Shown here one piece after another: positions 51,721 to 61,412 of a stretch of 64,000 bases of DNA. Position numbers and translations under genes: made by a program. Source of the stretch: Sphingobium indicum B90A (GTDB taxonomy: Bacteria; Pseudomonadota; Alphaproteobacteria; Sphingomonadales; Sphingomonadaceae); the NCBI RefSeq assembly GCF_000264945.2, contig NZ_CP013070.1, positions 3,100,001 through 3,164,000 on the forward strand. The letters run 5' to 3'. Under the pieces are notes generated by a model. The model was not told where the DNA came from, made no database searches, and saw nothing but the letters and a program-made list of their open reading frames with translations. Numbering within the stretch: the first letter of the stretch is position 1; each line of letters begins with the position of its first letter.

Positions 51721-52635
51721 CTAACCATCGGCGGCGGCCGATTGGAGGGCGGGCACCCGAGACAGTTCATGGTTCGATTGCTCCATACCCGCGACCGGCA
51801 CCATTTCGCCCGCGCGCTCGCGGATGCGATCGATGCCGGCGAGTATCCGTTCGGGCGCATGGGCGTCGGCACCCACATAAAGGCCCTGGGTGAGCGTAAT
51901 ATGCGCGCATTCGAAGCTGCCGGCGCCTGCGCACAGGATCATGCCGTTAGGCGCATCGTCGCATACCAGGGCAAGCATTCCGGGGGCGACGAGAGCCGGG
52001 TCCAATGCAGCGAGCGCCTGTTCCTCAAGAATTCCCTCTGTCATGCCGGTCGCGGCCGTGGGCGCCAGGCAGTTGACGCGGACATCGTTCCTGCGCCCTT
52101 CCAGGGATAGCGTCTTCATCAATCCTACAAGGCCCATCTTGGCCGCGCCATATTGGGATTGACCGAAATTGCCGTAGAGCCCGGACGAAGAGGTCGTCAT
52201 CACGATACGGCCATAGCCCTGCTCGATCATTTCACCCCAGACAGCCTTGGTGCAATTGACCGAGCCCATGAGATGCACTTCGATGACAAGGCGAAAATCG
52301 TCCAAACTCTGCTTGGCGAAGGTTCGGTCGCGCAAAATTCCCGCATTGTTCACCAAAATATCGATCCGGCCCCACGCCGCCTTGGCCTGCTCGACCATCG
52401 CGGCCACCTGGTCGACGTCCGTGACATCGGCACCGTTCGAGATTGCCTCGCCACCGTTGCGGCGAATCTCCTCCGCCACTGCTTCGGCCGCGGCGGACCG
52501 CCCGTCGCTGGCGCCGCCCAAGTCGTTGACCAAGACCCGGGCGCCACGCTTTGCCAACAGCAACGCATGTTCCCTGCCCAGTCCGCCACCGGCGCCGGTG
52601 ACGATCGCAACGCGGCCTCGAAGATCAATTGCCAT
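51721..52635 (-). CDS. SDR-family oxidoreductase, (3R)-hydroxyacyl-CoA/hydroxysteroid type
   Basis: The 304-residue enzyme shows VAIVTGAGGGLGREHALLLA and VLVNDLGGASDGRSAA, the exact style of the dehydrogenase unit of multifunctional enzyme type 2. It also has LVNNAGILRDRTFAK, Ser in IVMTTSSSGLYG and Tyr-x-x-x-Lys in SQYGAAKMGLVG. Members oxidise 3-hydroxyacyl-CoA or steroid hydroxyl groups with NAD+. The C-terminal extension after about residue 250 is not a hydratase domain. It probably serves the beta-oxidation-like route of the neighbouring genes. Confidence 0.85.
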   Translation of the reverse strand: MAIDLRGRVAIVTGAGGGLGREHALLLAKRGARVLVNDLGGASDGRSAAAEAVAEEIRRNGGEAISNGADVTDVDQVAAMVEQAKAAWGRIDILVNNAGILRDRTFAKQSLDDFRLVIEVHLMGSVNCTKAVWGEMIEQGYGRIVMTTSSSGLYGNFGQSQYGAAKMGLVGLMKTLSLEGRRNDVRVNCLAPTAATGMTEGILEEQALAALDPALVAPGMLALVCDDAPNGMILCAGAGSFECAHITLTQGLYVGADAHAPERILAGIDRIRERAGEMVPVAGMEQSNHELSRVPALQSAAADG

Positions 52636-52842
52636 TCAAACCTCTGTCCATATGTTTGCGCCCAACGCTTTTTGCCCCGGACCAGCCCTGCCCCGATCAT
52701 GGAGGACGGGCGTGAACCCTCGCCTTTCACCGCAGGGCCGATATTCCATCCTCACCGCCGCCACCGGACGGGAAATCACCGGCCAACTTGCAAATCGGGC
52801 TCTATGTCCCTCAGATGGCCACTCCGATTTCCGCCTTTGGCA

Positions 52843-54408
52843 TCAGGTGCCTGCGCCGCCGCTCCCGCTGGATGCGAGATGCTCGCGCACGATCCCCCAC
52901 GCATCGATATTCTTCTTCAAAACCTTGCCGTTCGGCGCCAGCGGCAATGCTTCCAGCTCCACGACATGCCTTGGATATTTATAGGGTGCGACCCGGCCCT
53001 GCACGAATTCCCGAAGGGCCAGCGTGTCGATGGGCTCTTTGCTCTTGCGGACGACGAAGGCAACCACTTCCTCGCCCAGACGGCTATCCGGAATGCCCAT
53101 GACGGCGGCGGTCTTCACATCGGGATGCTCGTAAAGAACCGCCTCCACCTCGCCGGGCGAAACATTGAATCCACCTCTTATGATGAGTTCCTTCTTGCGA
53201 TCCTTGAAGAAATACTGCCCATCAGGCGTGCGCAGTCCCAGATCTCCGGTATAAAGCCAGCCGTCCTTGAGCGCTGCGGCGGTAGCTTCCGGATTCTGGT
53301 AATAGCCGGTCATTACCGCGGGGCCGCGGACCACGATCTCCCCCACTTCGCCATCCGGGAGAGGATCGCCGCGATCATCGACGATCCCCAGTTCGATGTT
53401 GAACATGGGCGTGCCGACTTCGCCCAGGGCAAGCTCCGTCTTGTGGGCGGTGAATGTGGCGGCGGTGCCGCATTCGGTCATGCCATATCCCTGCCCCATG
53501 GGACAGCCGAAAGTCGCAACCGCCCGGCTCACGATATCAGGAGGGATGGAGGCTGCTCCGCCGCCAGCCAGCCTCATCGCGGGGAATTCCAGCGCCGGCG
53601 TACGATTCTCCGCGACATCCAGCAGGGCGCCGAACATCGTCGTGACCGCCGTCAGCACCGTGATCTTGTGCTCGGAAATCGCCTCAAGCGCCGGCTCCGG
53701 CAGAAATCTGGGAATGATGACCAAGCTGCCGCCGACCGACATCGTCGTGTTCAGGACAACGATGAAGCCGAAAGAATGGAACATCGGCAGCATGGCGATC
53801 TGCCGGTCGTCGGAGGTGAGGGCGAATTTCTCGACCCAGGCCCGGATCGCCGCCGCGAGAGCGCCATGAGACAGCATCGTCGCCTTGGGGTCGCCCGTCG
53901 TACCCGAAGTATAGAGAAAGGCCGCTATGTCGTCTTTCCGCGCCTGCGGCCAGTCATTCGCGGGCGTACTGCGCTCCAGAGCCGTCTCGAACTCGACGAA
54001 GCCTTCGGCCACGCCCCCCGCGACGAAGGCCGCTGCAGCCAGGCCGTCCGGGCGCGCCTGTTGCAGTTCCCGCGCGGAATCGGGCGCCAGAATGGCGACC
54101 TTCGCCTGCGAATGGTCGACCAGCATCGCCAGTTCGCGACCCTTCAGCAGGGGATTAGCCGGCACGATGGTCGCCCCTATGCGCAGGATACCATAGAGGA
54201 TGATCGGGAACAATACGCTGTTCGGAAGGGCAACCAATATCCTGTCGCCTGCAGCGACATCCTGCTCGCGAAGGAAGCCGACGACCTTGCGAGCGAGATC
54301 ATCGACCTCTCCATAGCTCAGCCAATTTCCCCGATCATGCAGGAACTTCTTGCCGCGATGCTCGCGAACGGCCTTGTCGAACATGCCAAGCAGCGTGTCC
54401 TCATCCAT
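52843..54408 (-). CDS. Long-chain fatty-acid/aryl-CoA ligase (AMP-binding)
   Basis: The 521-residue enzyme has the P-loop-like FLYTSGTTGDPKATMLSHGA, the acyl-binding QGYGMTECGTA, YTGDLGLRTPDGQYFFKDRK and IRGGFNVSPGEVE, and a late catalytic Lys in LPLAPNGKVLKK. It activates a carboxylic acid to its CoA thioester through an acyl-AMP. It is the entry step for the downstream dehydrogenase, hydratase and thiolase. The carboxylate is unknown. Confidence 0.92.
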   Translation of the reverse strand: MDEDTLLGMFDKAVREHRGKKFLHDRGNWLSYGEVDDLARKVVGFLREQDVAAGDRILVALPNSVLFPIILYGILRIGATIVPANPLLKGRELAMLVDHSQAKVAILAPDSARELQQARPDGLAAAAFVAGGVAEGFVEFETALERSTPANDWPQARKDDIAAFLYTSGTTGDPKATMLSHGALAAAIRAWVEKFALTSDDRQIAMLPMFHSFGFIVVLNTTMSVGGSLVIIPRFLPEPALEAISEHKITVLTAVTTMFGALLDVAENRTPALEFPAMRLAGGGAASIPPDIVSRAVATFGCPMGQGYGMTECGTAATFTAHKTELALGEVGTPMFNIELGIVDDRGDPLPDGEVGEIVVRGPAVMTGYYQNPEATAAALKDGWLYTGDLGLRTPDGQYFFKDRKKELIIRGGFNVSPGEVEAVLYEHPDVKTAAVMGIPDSRLGEEVVAFVVRKSKEPIDTLALREFVQGRVAPYKYPRHVVELEALPLAPNGKVLKKNIDAWGIVREHLASSGSGGAGT

Positions 54409-54424
54409 CTCCCGTTCCTTTTCC

Positions 54425-55426
54425 TTACGCGAGGCGAACCAGCTGCTTGCCCAGATTGCCGCCGCTGAGCATGCTGATGAAGGCTTCCGGGGCCGCGTCC
54501 AGACCCTCGGCCACGCTTTCGTTGAAGATGATCTTGCCCTGCGCGATCAGTTCGACAAGCTCCTCCACCGCGCTATTCCAGAGGTCCATTCTGTCGGTGC
54601 AGATGAAACCCTGCAGGCGGGCGCGGGTGATGATCGCCTGCGTCAGATTGTAGATCGGCGCCGGCTTGGACTGATATTCGGAAATTGCGCCGCATAGCGG
54701 CACGCGGGCGAAGTTGTTGAGCCTGGCGAAGACCGCGTCGCTCACCGGGCCGCCGACATTGTCGAAATAAACGTCGACGCCATCGCCCGTAGCTGCAGCG
54801 AGCTGATCCGCGAAGTCATCCGCGCGATAGTCGACCGCTGCGTCCGCGCCCAACTTGTCGACGATATAGGCGCATTTGGCCGCGCCGCCGGCGATGCCCA
54901 CGGTGCGCGCGCCGGCATTCTTCGCCAGTTGGAGCGCGACGCTCCCCACCGCACCCGCGGCCGCCGAGACCACGACCGTCTCGCCCGGCTTGGGTTCGCC
55001 GATCAGCCGCAATCCCATCCAGGCGGTCACGCCAGGCAGGCCGGCGGCGCCGAGATATGCCGATGGGGACACGCCGCCGGTCGCCGGAATCATTTGCAGG
55101 TGCTTGGCCCGCGCAATGGCCTTCTCCTGCCACCCGAGATAGCCCGCGACCATCGTTCCCACCGGGAGCGCGTCGCTCTGCGATTCCAGCACTTCGCCCA
55201 CGGTGGCAGCCACGATGACATCGCCGATGTCCATGGGCTTGGCGTAGCTCTTGCCCGTCTTCATGCGGCCGCGCTGATAGGGGTCGATGGAGATATAGTG
55301 ATTCTTTACAAGAACCTCGCCGTCCTTCAGTTCCGGGAGGGTCTCCTCCACGAAATTGAAGGCGCTTCTCGTGACTTCTCCGGTGGGGCGCTCCGCGAAT
55401 ATTATTTTTCTGTTCGAATAGGTCAT
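54425..55426 (-). CDS. NADP-dependent medium-chain reductase (zinc-free, leukotriene-B4-dehydrogenase-like)
   Basis: The 333-residue protein shows VKNHYISIDPYQRGRM, PATGGVSPSAYLGAAGLPG, ETVVVSAAAGAVGSVALQLA (nucleotide motif) and YFDNVGGPVSDAVF. It is the prostaglandin-reductase/YncB branch of the MDR superfamily, reducing C=C bonds conjugated to carbonyls. No zinc ligands are present, as expected. It lies 12 bases after the acyl-CoA dehydrogenase on the minus strand and 16 bases before the ligase, so it is in the same operon. Confidence 0.9.
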   Translation of the reverse strand: MTYSNRKIIFAERPTGEVTRSAFNFVEETLPELKDGEVLVKNHYISIDPYQRGRMKTGKSYAKPMDIGDVIVAATVGEVLESQSDALPVGTMVAGYLGWQEKAIARAKHLQMIPATGGVSPSAYLGAAGLPGVTAWMGLRLIGEPKPGETVVVSAAAGAVGSVALQLAKNAGARTVGIAGGAAKCAYIVDKLGADAAVDYRADDFADQLAAATGDGVDVYFDNVGGPVSDAVFARLNNFARVPLCGAISEYQSKPAPIYNLTQAIITRARLQGFICTDRMDLWNSAVEELVELIAQGKIIFNESVAEGLDAAPEAFISMLSGGNLGKQLVRLA

Positions 55427-55438
55427 GTCGAATCCTTG

Positions 55439-57238
55439 TTAGAACCAGGAATCCTGCATTTCGAGTGCGGTGGAATCCAATCGTTCGAGTATAGCGAGCC
55501 AGTGGTTGATCTTGGGCAATTCCCAATCGAAGAAATATCGGGCCGCCTGGCGCTTCCCGAGGATGAAGTCCTCTGAGACGTCGGTCGCGCGATCGAGGGC
55601 GTCGACCTGTTCGAGCCATATCCAGGCGATGATGACGTGACCGAATGCGTCGAGATACAGGCCGGCATTGGCCAGCCGACGTTCGACATCCTGTTCCCGG
55701 CTCAGCCCTTCAGTGACGCGCTGGATATCCTGCCAGGCGCTGCGCAGGCGCTTCGCCCACTCCTGCGTGTCCGGATTGGCACTGCGGGCCGCAGAAGTGC
55801 AGCGGTCATCGATCACGGAATCCAGATAAGCTATCGCCTCGCCGTTCAGGACCTTCCGCCCGAGCAGGTCAAGCGCCTGGATACCGTGCGTGCCCTCATG
55901 GATCGCGTTGATGCGGTTGTCGCGATAGAATTGCTCGACCGGGAAGTCATGGGTGTAACCGGCGCCGCCATGCACCTGGATCGCCAGATTATTGGCCTCC
56001 AGACACCATTTCGCGGGCCAGGATTTGCCGATGGGAGTAAGCAGGTCGAGAAGCAGATACGCCCGGCGAGCGGTCTCCTCGTCGCCTGTCGACTGATCGT
56101 CCAGCAGCTTTGCCAGGTAGAGGCACAGAGCAAGCCCGCCCTCAACATAGGCCTTTTGCGTAAGCAGCATCTGGCGGACGTCCGCATGCTGGATGATCGC
56201 CACCGGATCGCCGCCCTTCTGGGTCAGCGCGCGGCCTTGCGGACGATCGCGCGCATATTGCACGGCATGCAGATAGCCGGTGTAGCCGAGCATCACCGCG
56301 CCCAGGCCAACGACGATGCGCGCCTCGTTCATCATATGGAACATGTAGGAGAGGCCACGATTTTCCTCGCCGATGCGATAGCCCACCGCTCCCGCCTGGC
56401 CGTCGACGGCAAATTGTCCGTCGCCAAGGCTCAGGACGCAGTTGGTCGTCGCCCGGTTGCCCATCTTGTGATTGAGCCCGACCAACGCGATGTCGTTGCG
56501 CTCCGCCGGATTTCCATCCCGCACGATGTGCTTGGGTACGATGAACAGCGACAGTCCGCGCACGCCATGTTCGGCCGGACCCGTCCGGGCCAGCACGAGA
56601 TGCACGATTGTCTCGCTGAGTTCGTGATCCCCGCCCGAAATCCACATCTTCGTGCCGAAGAGCCTGTAGCTGCCGTCAGGCTGAAGTTCGGCGCGGGTGC
56701 GGATGTCGCCGAGCGACGAGCCTGCCTGCGGTTCCGACATGCACATGGTGCCGGTGAAGCGCCCGGCCAGCATCGGCAGGGCGAAGCGGTCGATCTGTTC
56801 GGGCGTGCCATGGGCCAGCAGAAGATTGGCCGCGGCGCATGTAAGGAAGGCGTAGCCCGATGTCGCGATATTGGCCGCCAGGAAATAGGCGATGCACGCC
56901 CGGTCGATGACGAAGGGCAATTGGAGTCCGCCATATTGCGCGTCATTGGTCGTCGCCAGGAACCCGGCATCGCGGAAGGCGCCATAGGCCTTCGCGATCT
57001 CCGGGATCAGCACGACCTTTCCATCTTCCATATAGGGCTCGTGCTTGTCGCCCTTGGCATTGTGATTGGCGAACCAGTCGGTGGCGATCTTTTCAGCCGT
57101 ATCGATCATCGTGCTGAAGGTCGCGCGATCGTGATCCGCGAAACGCTCCCGTTCGGTCATGGCTTCAGCTTCGAGCCAATCATAGAGAAGGAAGTCGAGA
57201 TTCGTCCTTGAGAGCAGTTTCGAGTTCAGGGTTGTCAT
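55439..57238 (-). CDS. Acyl-CoA dehydrogenase
   Basis: The 599-residue flavoenzyme (ATG 57238, overlapping the upstream stop as ATGA) has the Acyl-CoA_dh order: KAYGAFRDAGFLATTNDAQYG, GTMCMSEPQAGSSLGDIRTR, LFGTKMWISGGDHELSETIV, NEARIVVGLGAVMLGYTGY, and IQVHGGAGYTHDFPVEQFYR with the late base region INAIHEGTHGIQALDLLGRK. The length near 600 with a C-terminal extension is that of the FadE-like long group. It introduces a 2,3-double bond into an acyl-CoA, feeding the bifunctional FadJ-like enzyme encoded before it. Confidence 0.92.
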   Translation of the reverse strand: MTTLNSKLLSRTNLDFLLYDWLEAEAMTERERFADHDRATFSTMIDTAEKIATDWFANHNAKGDKHEPYMEDGKVVLIPEIAKAYGAFRDAGFLATTNDAQYGGLQLPFVIDRACIAYFLAANIATSGYAFLTCAAANLLLAHGTPEQIDRFALPMLAGRFTGTMCMSEPQAGSSLGDIRTRAELQPDGSYRLFGTKMWISGGDHELSETIVHLVLARTGPAEHGVRGLSLFIVPKHIVRDGNPAERNDIALVGLNHKMGNRATTNCVLSLGDGQFAVDGQAGAVGYRIGEENRGLSYMFHMMNEARIVVGLGAVMLGYTGYLHAVQYARDRPQGRALTQKGGDPVAIIQHADVRQMLLTQKAYVEGGLALCLYLAKLLDDQSTGDEETARRAYLLLDLLTPIGKSWPAKWCLEANNLAIQVHGGAGYTHDFPVEQFYRDNRINAIHEGTHGIQALDLLGRKVLNGEAIAYLDSVIDDRCTSAARSANPDTQEWAKRLRSAWQDIQRVTEGLSREQDVERRLANAGLYLDAFGHVIIAWIWLEQVDALDRATDVSEDFILGKRQAARYFFDWELPKINHWLAILERLDSTALEMQDSWF

Positions 57239-59352
57239 AAATTCTCCATGGCGGACCGATTGGTCCAATCCGCAAAGTTGGAATGGGTTGAAACGAGGTG
57301 CTGAAGCAGGGGCGCGGGCCGCCAGAAAGCCGGGTCACGCGTCTGGAGCCGTTCGAAGACGGTCATGCGTTCGACGACCTTGTCGAGGCCGACGCTGTCG
57401 GCATGGAACATCGGTCCGCCGCGGAAGTCCGGGAAGCCGTATCCAGCGAGGTAGACGACATCGATATCGCTCGCTCGCTGGGCGATCCCTTCCTCCAGGA
57501 TCTTCGCGCCTTCGTTGACGAGAGCAAGGACGCAACGGTCGACGATTTCGGATTTTGAAATCTCGCGCCGCGCTATATTTTGAGACTGCGAGAAGGCGGC
57601 AATCGACCGTTCAACCTCCGGATCCCGCACGGCCGTGCGGCCATCGGCATAGAGATAGACTCCCGCCTTGGTCTTCTGGCCGAATCTTCCCTGCTCGCAA
57701 AGCCCGTCGAGCACGGGCGAATAGGGCATGTCGGGCCGTTCCTGCGCGCGCCGTTTCCTGATCGACCAGCCGATATCCAGCCCGGCAAGGTCGGCGACCT
57801 TGAACGGCCCCATGGAGAAGCCGAATTCCTCCAGCGCCTCGTCGACTTCAAAAGGCAGCGCCCCCTCTTCGACCAGGAACATCGCCTGGCGGAAATATTC
57901 CTCGACCATGCGATTGCCGATGAAGCCGTCGCAGACGCCGGACAGGACGCTGACCTTGCCGATCCGGCGGCCGAATTGCATCGCTGTCTTGACCACATCG
58001 GGCGCCGTCCGGTCGCCGCGGACGACCTCCAGCAGGCGCATCACGTTCGCGGGACTGAAGAAATGCGTTCCCACGACATCGGCCGGCCGCTGCGTGAACG
58101 CGGCAATCGCGTTGAGATCCAGGGTCGAGGTATTCGAAGCCAGGATCGCGCCAGGACGCAGATTCCTGTCCAGCTCCTCGAAAACCGCGCGCTTTGCTTC
58201 GAGCGATTCAAAGACGGCCTCGATAGCGATATCGACATTGCGCAGATCGCCATAATCCGTGGTCCAGCGGATGAGCGCCTTCTGCGCTTCCGCCTGCTTC
58301 GCGGTCAGGCGCCCCTTGGCCACCGCACGGCCAAGGACGTCATCGACGCTCTTTTCCGAACGGACCGTGGCCTGCTCGCTGGTTTCGAGCAGGGTGACCT
58401 CGATACCCGCAGCCGCCAGGCATTGGGCGATACCCGTCCCCATAAGGCCCGCGCCAATGACGGCGGCGGTGTCCAGGCGGCGAACGCCCACGTCCGCGCC
58501 AATCGCCCGGACGTGCGAGGCACGCCGTTCGGCGAGGAAGCCGTGGCGCAGGGCCTTGGAGACGTCGGTCTCGATAAGCCGCTTGAACGCGGACTTCTCG
58601 ACCTCCATCCCGGCCGCGAAATCCAGGACGGTTGCCGCCTCGACGGCGGCGATGATCTCAGGCAAAGCGGGATATCGTTCACCCGATCGGCTCAACCGAG
58701 CGCGGGCGGCATCGAAGATTTCGGGTCGCGGCTGCGCTGGCGGCAGGCTGGAGATGGATGGCAGATCGCCGGAACGCGCGACCGAGCGGGCGATGGAAGA
58801 CGCCACTTCGAGCAGATCCTCGTCCGGCTCGACGAGCGCAGCGAACATGCCCTTGAGTTCCGCCGCGCCGGCCGGCAGCAGCCGGCCGCTGGTAATGAGA
58901 TCCAGTGCGGTCTCGACGCCGACAAGCCGTGGGAGGCGCTGGGTGCCGCCCGCGCCCGGAAGAAGTCCGAGCTTCACCTCAGGCAATCCGACGCGGGCGT
59001 TGCGAAGGGCGACGCGCGCGTGACATCCCAATGCCAGTTCGAGTCCGCCGCCAAGCGCCACCCCGGCGATGGCGGCCACCACAGGCTTCGCCGAGGCTTC
59101 AACCGCCTCTATGACCGCTACGAGATCGGGCTGTTCCCAGCTTTTCGGCGTACCGAATTCGGTGATGTCCGCCCCTCCAGAAAAGGGGAGCGCAGCCCCG
59201 ATAAGGACGGCTGCCACGATATTTTCATTGAGGTTGACCTCGGCAACGGCGTCCACAATGGAGCATCGCAGCGCGTGCGAAAGGCCATTTACAGGCGGAT
59301 TGTCCAAGGCAATGACGGCAACGCCGTCATGTATTGCAAGCGCACTGGTCAT
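57235..59352 (-). CDS. Bifunctional enoyl-CoA hydratase/3-hydroxyacyl-CoA dehydrogenase (FadB/FadJ-like)
   Basis: The 705-residue protein (ATG 59352) has a crotonase domain with SGGADITEFG, IAGVALGGGLELALGCH and LPEVKLGLLPGAGGTQRLPR. The two acidic residues for water addition lie in this region. The NAD domain follows: AAVIGAGLMGTGIAQCLAAA, FESLEAKRAVFEELD, ASNTSTLDLNAIA and GTHFFSPANVMRLLEVV with the catalytic His, then a C-terminal helical domain. It hydrates and oxidises the acyl chain in beta-oxidation. No thiolase subunit is coupled; a separate thiolase gene lies at 61457. Confidence 0.93.
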   Translation of the reverse strand: MTSALAIHDGVAVIALDNPPVNGLSHALRCSIVDAVAEVNLNENIVAAVLIGAALPFSGGADITEFGTPKSWEQPDLVAVIEAVEASAKPVVAAIAGVALGGGLELALGCHARVALRNARVGLPEVKLGLLPGAGGTQRLPRLVGVETALDLITSGRLLPAGAAELKGMFAALVEPDEDLLEVASSIARSVARSGDLPSISSLPPAQPRPEIFDAARARLSRSGERYPALPEIIAAVEAATVLDFAAGMEVEKSAFKRLIETDVSKALRHGFLAERRASHVRAIGADVGVRRLDTAAVIGAGLMGTGIAQCLAAAGIEVTLLETSEQATVRSEKSVDDVLGRAVAKGRLTAKQAEAQKALIRWTTDYGDLRNVDIAIEAVFESLEAKRAVFEELDRNLRPGAILASNTSTLDLNAIAAFTQRPADVVGTHFFSPANVMRLLEVVRGDRTAPDVVKTAMQFGRRIGKVSVLSGVCDGFIGNRMVEEYFRQAMFLVEEGALPFEVDEALEEFGFSMGPFKVADLAGLDIGWSIRKRRAQERPDMPYSPVLDGLCEQGRFGQKTKAGVYLYADGRTAVRDPEVERSIAAFSQSQNIARREISKSEIVDRCVLALVNEGAKILEEGIAQRASDIDVVYLAGYGFPDFRGGPMFHADSVGLDKVVERMTVFERLQTRDPAFWRPAPLLQHLVSTHSNFADWTNRSAMENL

Positions 59353-59424
59353 CAGATGTTCCACATTGAGATTGTGCAGGAGGGCGACACGGCCGCCCTC
59401 CTGAACCGCACAGATCGAGGGGAC

Positions 59425-60216
59425 TTAGTTGCCCTCGAATTTCGCCTTGCCGATCATGTTGCGCGAGCCGTGCTCAAGCAGGACGCGCACGCCATGCTGC
59501 ATGTCCTTGGTCTCGAACAACGGCGCGGCGATATCGCCGATCAGGCGGTCCGCGCCGCGCACGCCATCGTCCAGCGCCGCCCGGACAAGGCGCTTGCTGA
59601 CCGCATGGGCCCGGGTCGGACCGCTCGCGATCCGACGAGCATATTTCATGGTTTTTTCGGCAAGCTGCTCATCCTCGACCACGCGATTGACGATGTTCCA
59701 GCGTTCGAACTGCTCGGCCGAATAGCGATCGCCGCCAAAAACGATCTCACGGGCCCGATTGGCGCCGCAAAGGGTGGCAAGGCGTTCGATGCCGCCCAGG
59801 AAGGTGGAAGCGCCGATATGCACTTCGACCTGGGCGAATTCCGCGCTTTTGCCCGCGACGATGATGTCGCAGGCCATGGCAATTTCCAGACCGGCGGCCA
59901 AGCAGAAGCCCTGAACCTGTGCAATGACGGGAACGGGGAGCTCCTCCAGGCGCTGAATGATCAGCGGGAGCGCGCGGCTGAACTGGTGGCGGGCATAGGC
60001 CTCCGACCGATCGAGGAACATCTTGACGTCGGCGCCGGCGCAGAAGTGAGGGCCCTCGCTCCGCACGATAAGGGCGCGCATGTCCGACAGAGCCGCCTGG
60101 TTCAGCGCTTCGTCAAACAGGTCCATCAGCGGAAAGGTGATGAGGTTGAGTGGGGCGTTGGCGAAGGTAAGCACGCCGACATTCCCATCGAGCTCAAAAG
60201 TACAAAACTCAGACAT
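59425..60216 (-). CDS. Enoyl-CoA hydratase/isomerase-family protein
   Basis: The 263-residue crotonase shows LIVRSEGPHFCAGADVKMFL, VIAQVQGFCLAAGLEIAMAC (oxyanion hole Gly), and VHIGASTFLGGIERL. The usual second catalytic Glu position reads VHIGAST without the normal pair, so activity may be isomerase- or hydrolase-like. A perfect 18-base palindrome lies 23-40 bases in front of the start, so the gene probably opens the minus-strand operon controlled by the MarR protein at 60929. Confidence 0.87.
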   Translation of the reverse strand: MSEFCTFELDGNVGVLTFANAPLNLITFPLMDLFDEALNQAALSDMRALIVRSEGPHFCAGADVKMFLDRSEAYARHQFSRALPLIIQRLEELPVPVIAQVQGFCLAAGLEIAMACDIIVAGKSAEFAQVEVHIGASTFLGGIERLATLCGANRAREIVFGGDRYSAEQFERWNIVNRVVEDEQLAEKTMKYARRIASGPTRAHAVSKRLVRAALDDGVRGADRLIGDIAAPLFETKDMQHGVRVLLEHGSRNMIGKAKFEGN

Positions 60217-60238
60217 GTCGTCTCTCCCGATTTCAATA

Positions 60239-60256
60239 TATCTGTATATACAGATA
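60239..60256. promoter_or_regulatory. Palindromic operator before the enoyl-CoA hydratase operon
   Basis: TATCTGTATATACAGATA is a perfect 18-base palindrome in an AT-rich block 23-40 bases upstream of the start codon. Its core TGTATATACA (60243-60252) recurs at 61413-61422 before the MarR gene. Size and symmetry match MarR-family operators. Confidence 0.72.
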
Positions 60257-60557
60257 AAATGCCTGTAGGTGCATGCATCTGCCCGCCGATCAAGTCAAGC
60301 CGATTTCTGGGAGGGTTGAACCGGCTCTCGGATTTGATGGAATCGGACTTTTGCGCAGGTCGCATCAGATCAGCGCGCAGACTCCCAAGGCGGTGCAAAT
60401 TGCAGCTATGGCCGGGCCATGCTTCACGAAATCAACGGGGACGGAAACCGTAAAATGGTCAAGTCCCGCGCGCAAGCTCCATACCCTAGGCAGCGTGGAC
60501 AAATTCAAGACTTGCCGGACTGAGTGATTTGAGTGGAGAGCGGACGCCCCCCTATTC

Positions 60558-60646
60558 GTCACCCCGGACTTGATCCGGGGTCCCGCTTTCTTCCAAGTGC
60601 ACGCCTATCCCAAGGCAGCGGGACCCCGGATCAAGTCCGGGGTGAC
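60558..60646. repeat. Long perfect inverted repeat of a dispersed sphingomonad-type palindrome
   Basis: The 30-base arms 60558-60587 and 60617-60646 are exact inverses with a 29-base spacer. Each arm also contains its own smaller palindrome CCCCGGACTTGATCCGGGG. This is the look of REP/BIME-like intergenic elements known to be scattered through sphingomonad genomes. It can fold into a very stable hairpin. The rest of the 712-base gap 60217-60928 holds no gene I can support; a minus-strand frame ending near 60365 (GLDHFTVSVPVDFVKHGPAI) is protein-like but unassigned. Confidence 0.85.
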
Positions 60647-60928
60647 GGAAACTGATGTCCGCCATTGGCCTTTTCCCGACATTCCGAATTTGTCCACGCG
60701 GCCTAGCATTGCCTTGGAATCCGGCGAAGACTTGGCCGGAACGCTTCACAACTCGTCCCTGCGTTGAAGATGCTTCGGCGACTCGACGCAACTCCCGCCA
60801 CAGTCTGGAACGAGCCGCGCTCAGTCAAAGAGCGGACGCGGTAGACGGTCCAGCGCCGCGGGGACAAAGCGGGCGAACACTGGAAACACAGGAAAAGCCA
60901 TTGGCAGCCCGAGAGGGCCGAATGTCGA

Positions 60929-61405
60929 TCAATTCTGGGCGATCACAGCCTCTTCGGGCAGATCGAGCTTGCTTGCATGCAACAACACCGAATGGAGTTG
61001 GTCGCTCGTCTCCCTGCTCAGCGCCTTCCGTATGGCAGCCTGCGCCGCCTTCCAGTACGGGACCGCCTGCTTGTAGAGATCGCGACCGGCAGGGGTTGCC
61101 TTGAGGCAACGTTCCCGCCGGTCACGTTCGCCGGGCGCGCTCTCAATAAGACCGCGCTCCTGGAGATATCGCAGATTGCGATTGAGCGTCGTGGGGTCGA
61201 TGACCATCCAGTCCGCCAGTTCCCCGATGGTAAACTCCTTCAAGGTGAGGTGTGCAAGCAGCGTGAACTGGGTGTTCTTGAGATCCAGTTCGCCCAGATA
61301 ACTGTCGTAGATCTGGGATACGCGGCGCGTTGCCTGCCGCAACCTGAAGCAAGTGCAGTCAAGCCCATGTTGGGCGGAGAGAAGCGAAGCATCTACATCA
61401 CGCAT
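60929..61405 (-). CDS. MarR-family regulator of the catabolic cluster
   Basis: The 158-residue regulator shows DCTCFRLRQATRRVSQIYDS, the recognition region FTIGELADWMVIDPTTLNRN with LRYLQERGLIE, and the wing GERDRRERCLKATPAG. Two cysteines near residues 18 and 20 could sense redox or a thioester. The palindrome TGTATATACA lies 8-17 bases upstream of its start, so it probably represses itself and, through the matching site at 60239, the enoyl-CoA hydratase operon. MarR regulators of beta-oxidation routes often respond to CoA thioesters. Confidence 0.9.
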   Translation of the reverse strand: MRDVDASLLSAQHGLDCTCFRLRQATRRVSQIYDSYLGELDLKNTQFTLLAHLTLKEFTIGELADWMVIDPTTLNRNLRYLQERGLIESAPGERDRRERCLKATPAGRDLYKQAVPYWKAAQAAIRKALSRETSDQLHSVLLHASKLDLPEEAVIAQN

Positions 61406-61412
61406 AATTGCA

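Noticed and set aside
57580..60453. 957-residue plus-strand open frame across fadJ and the hydratase gene
   Set aside because: It is antisense to two unmistakable enzymes and shows no domain; a GC-driven artefact.
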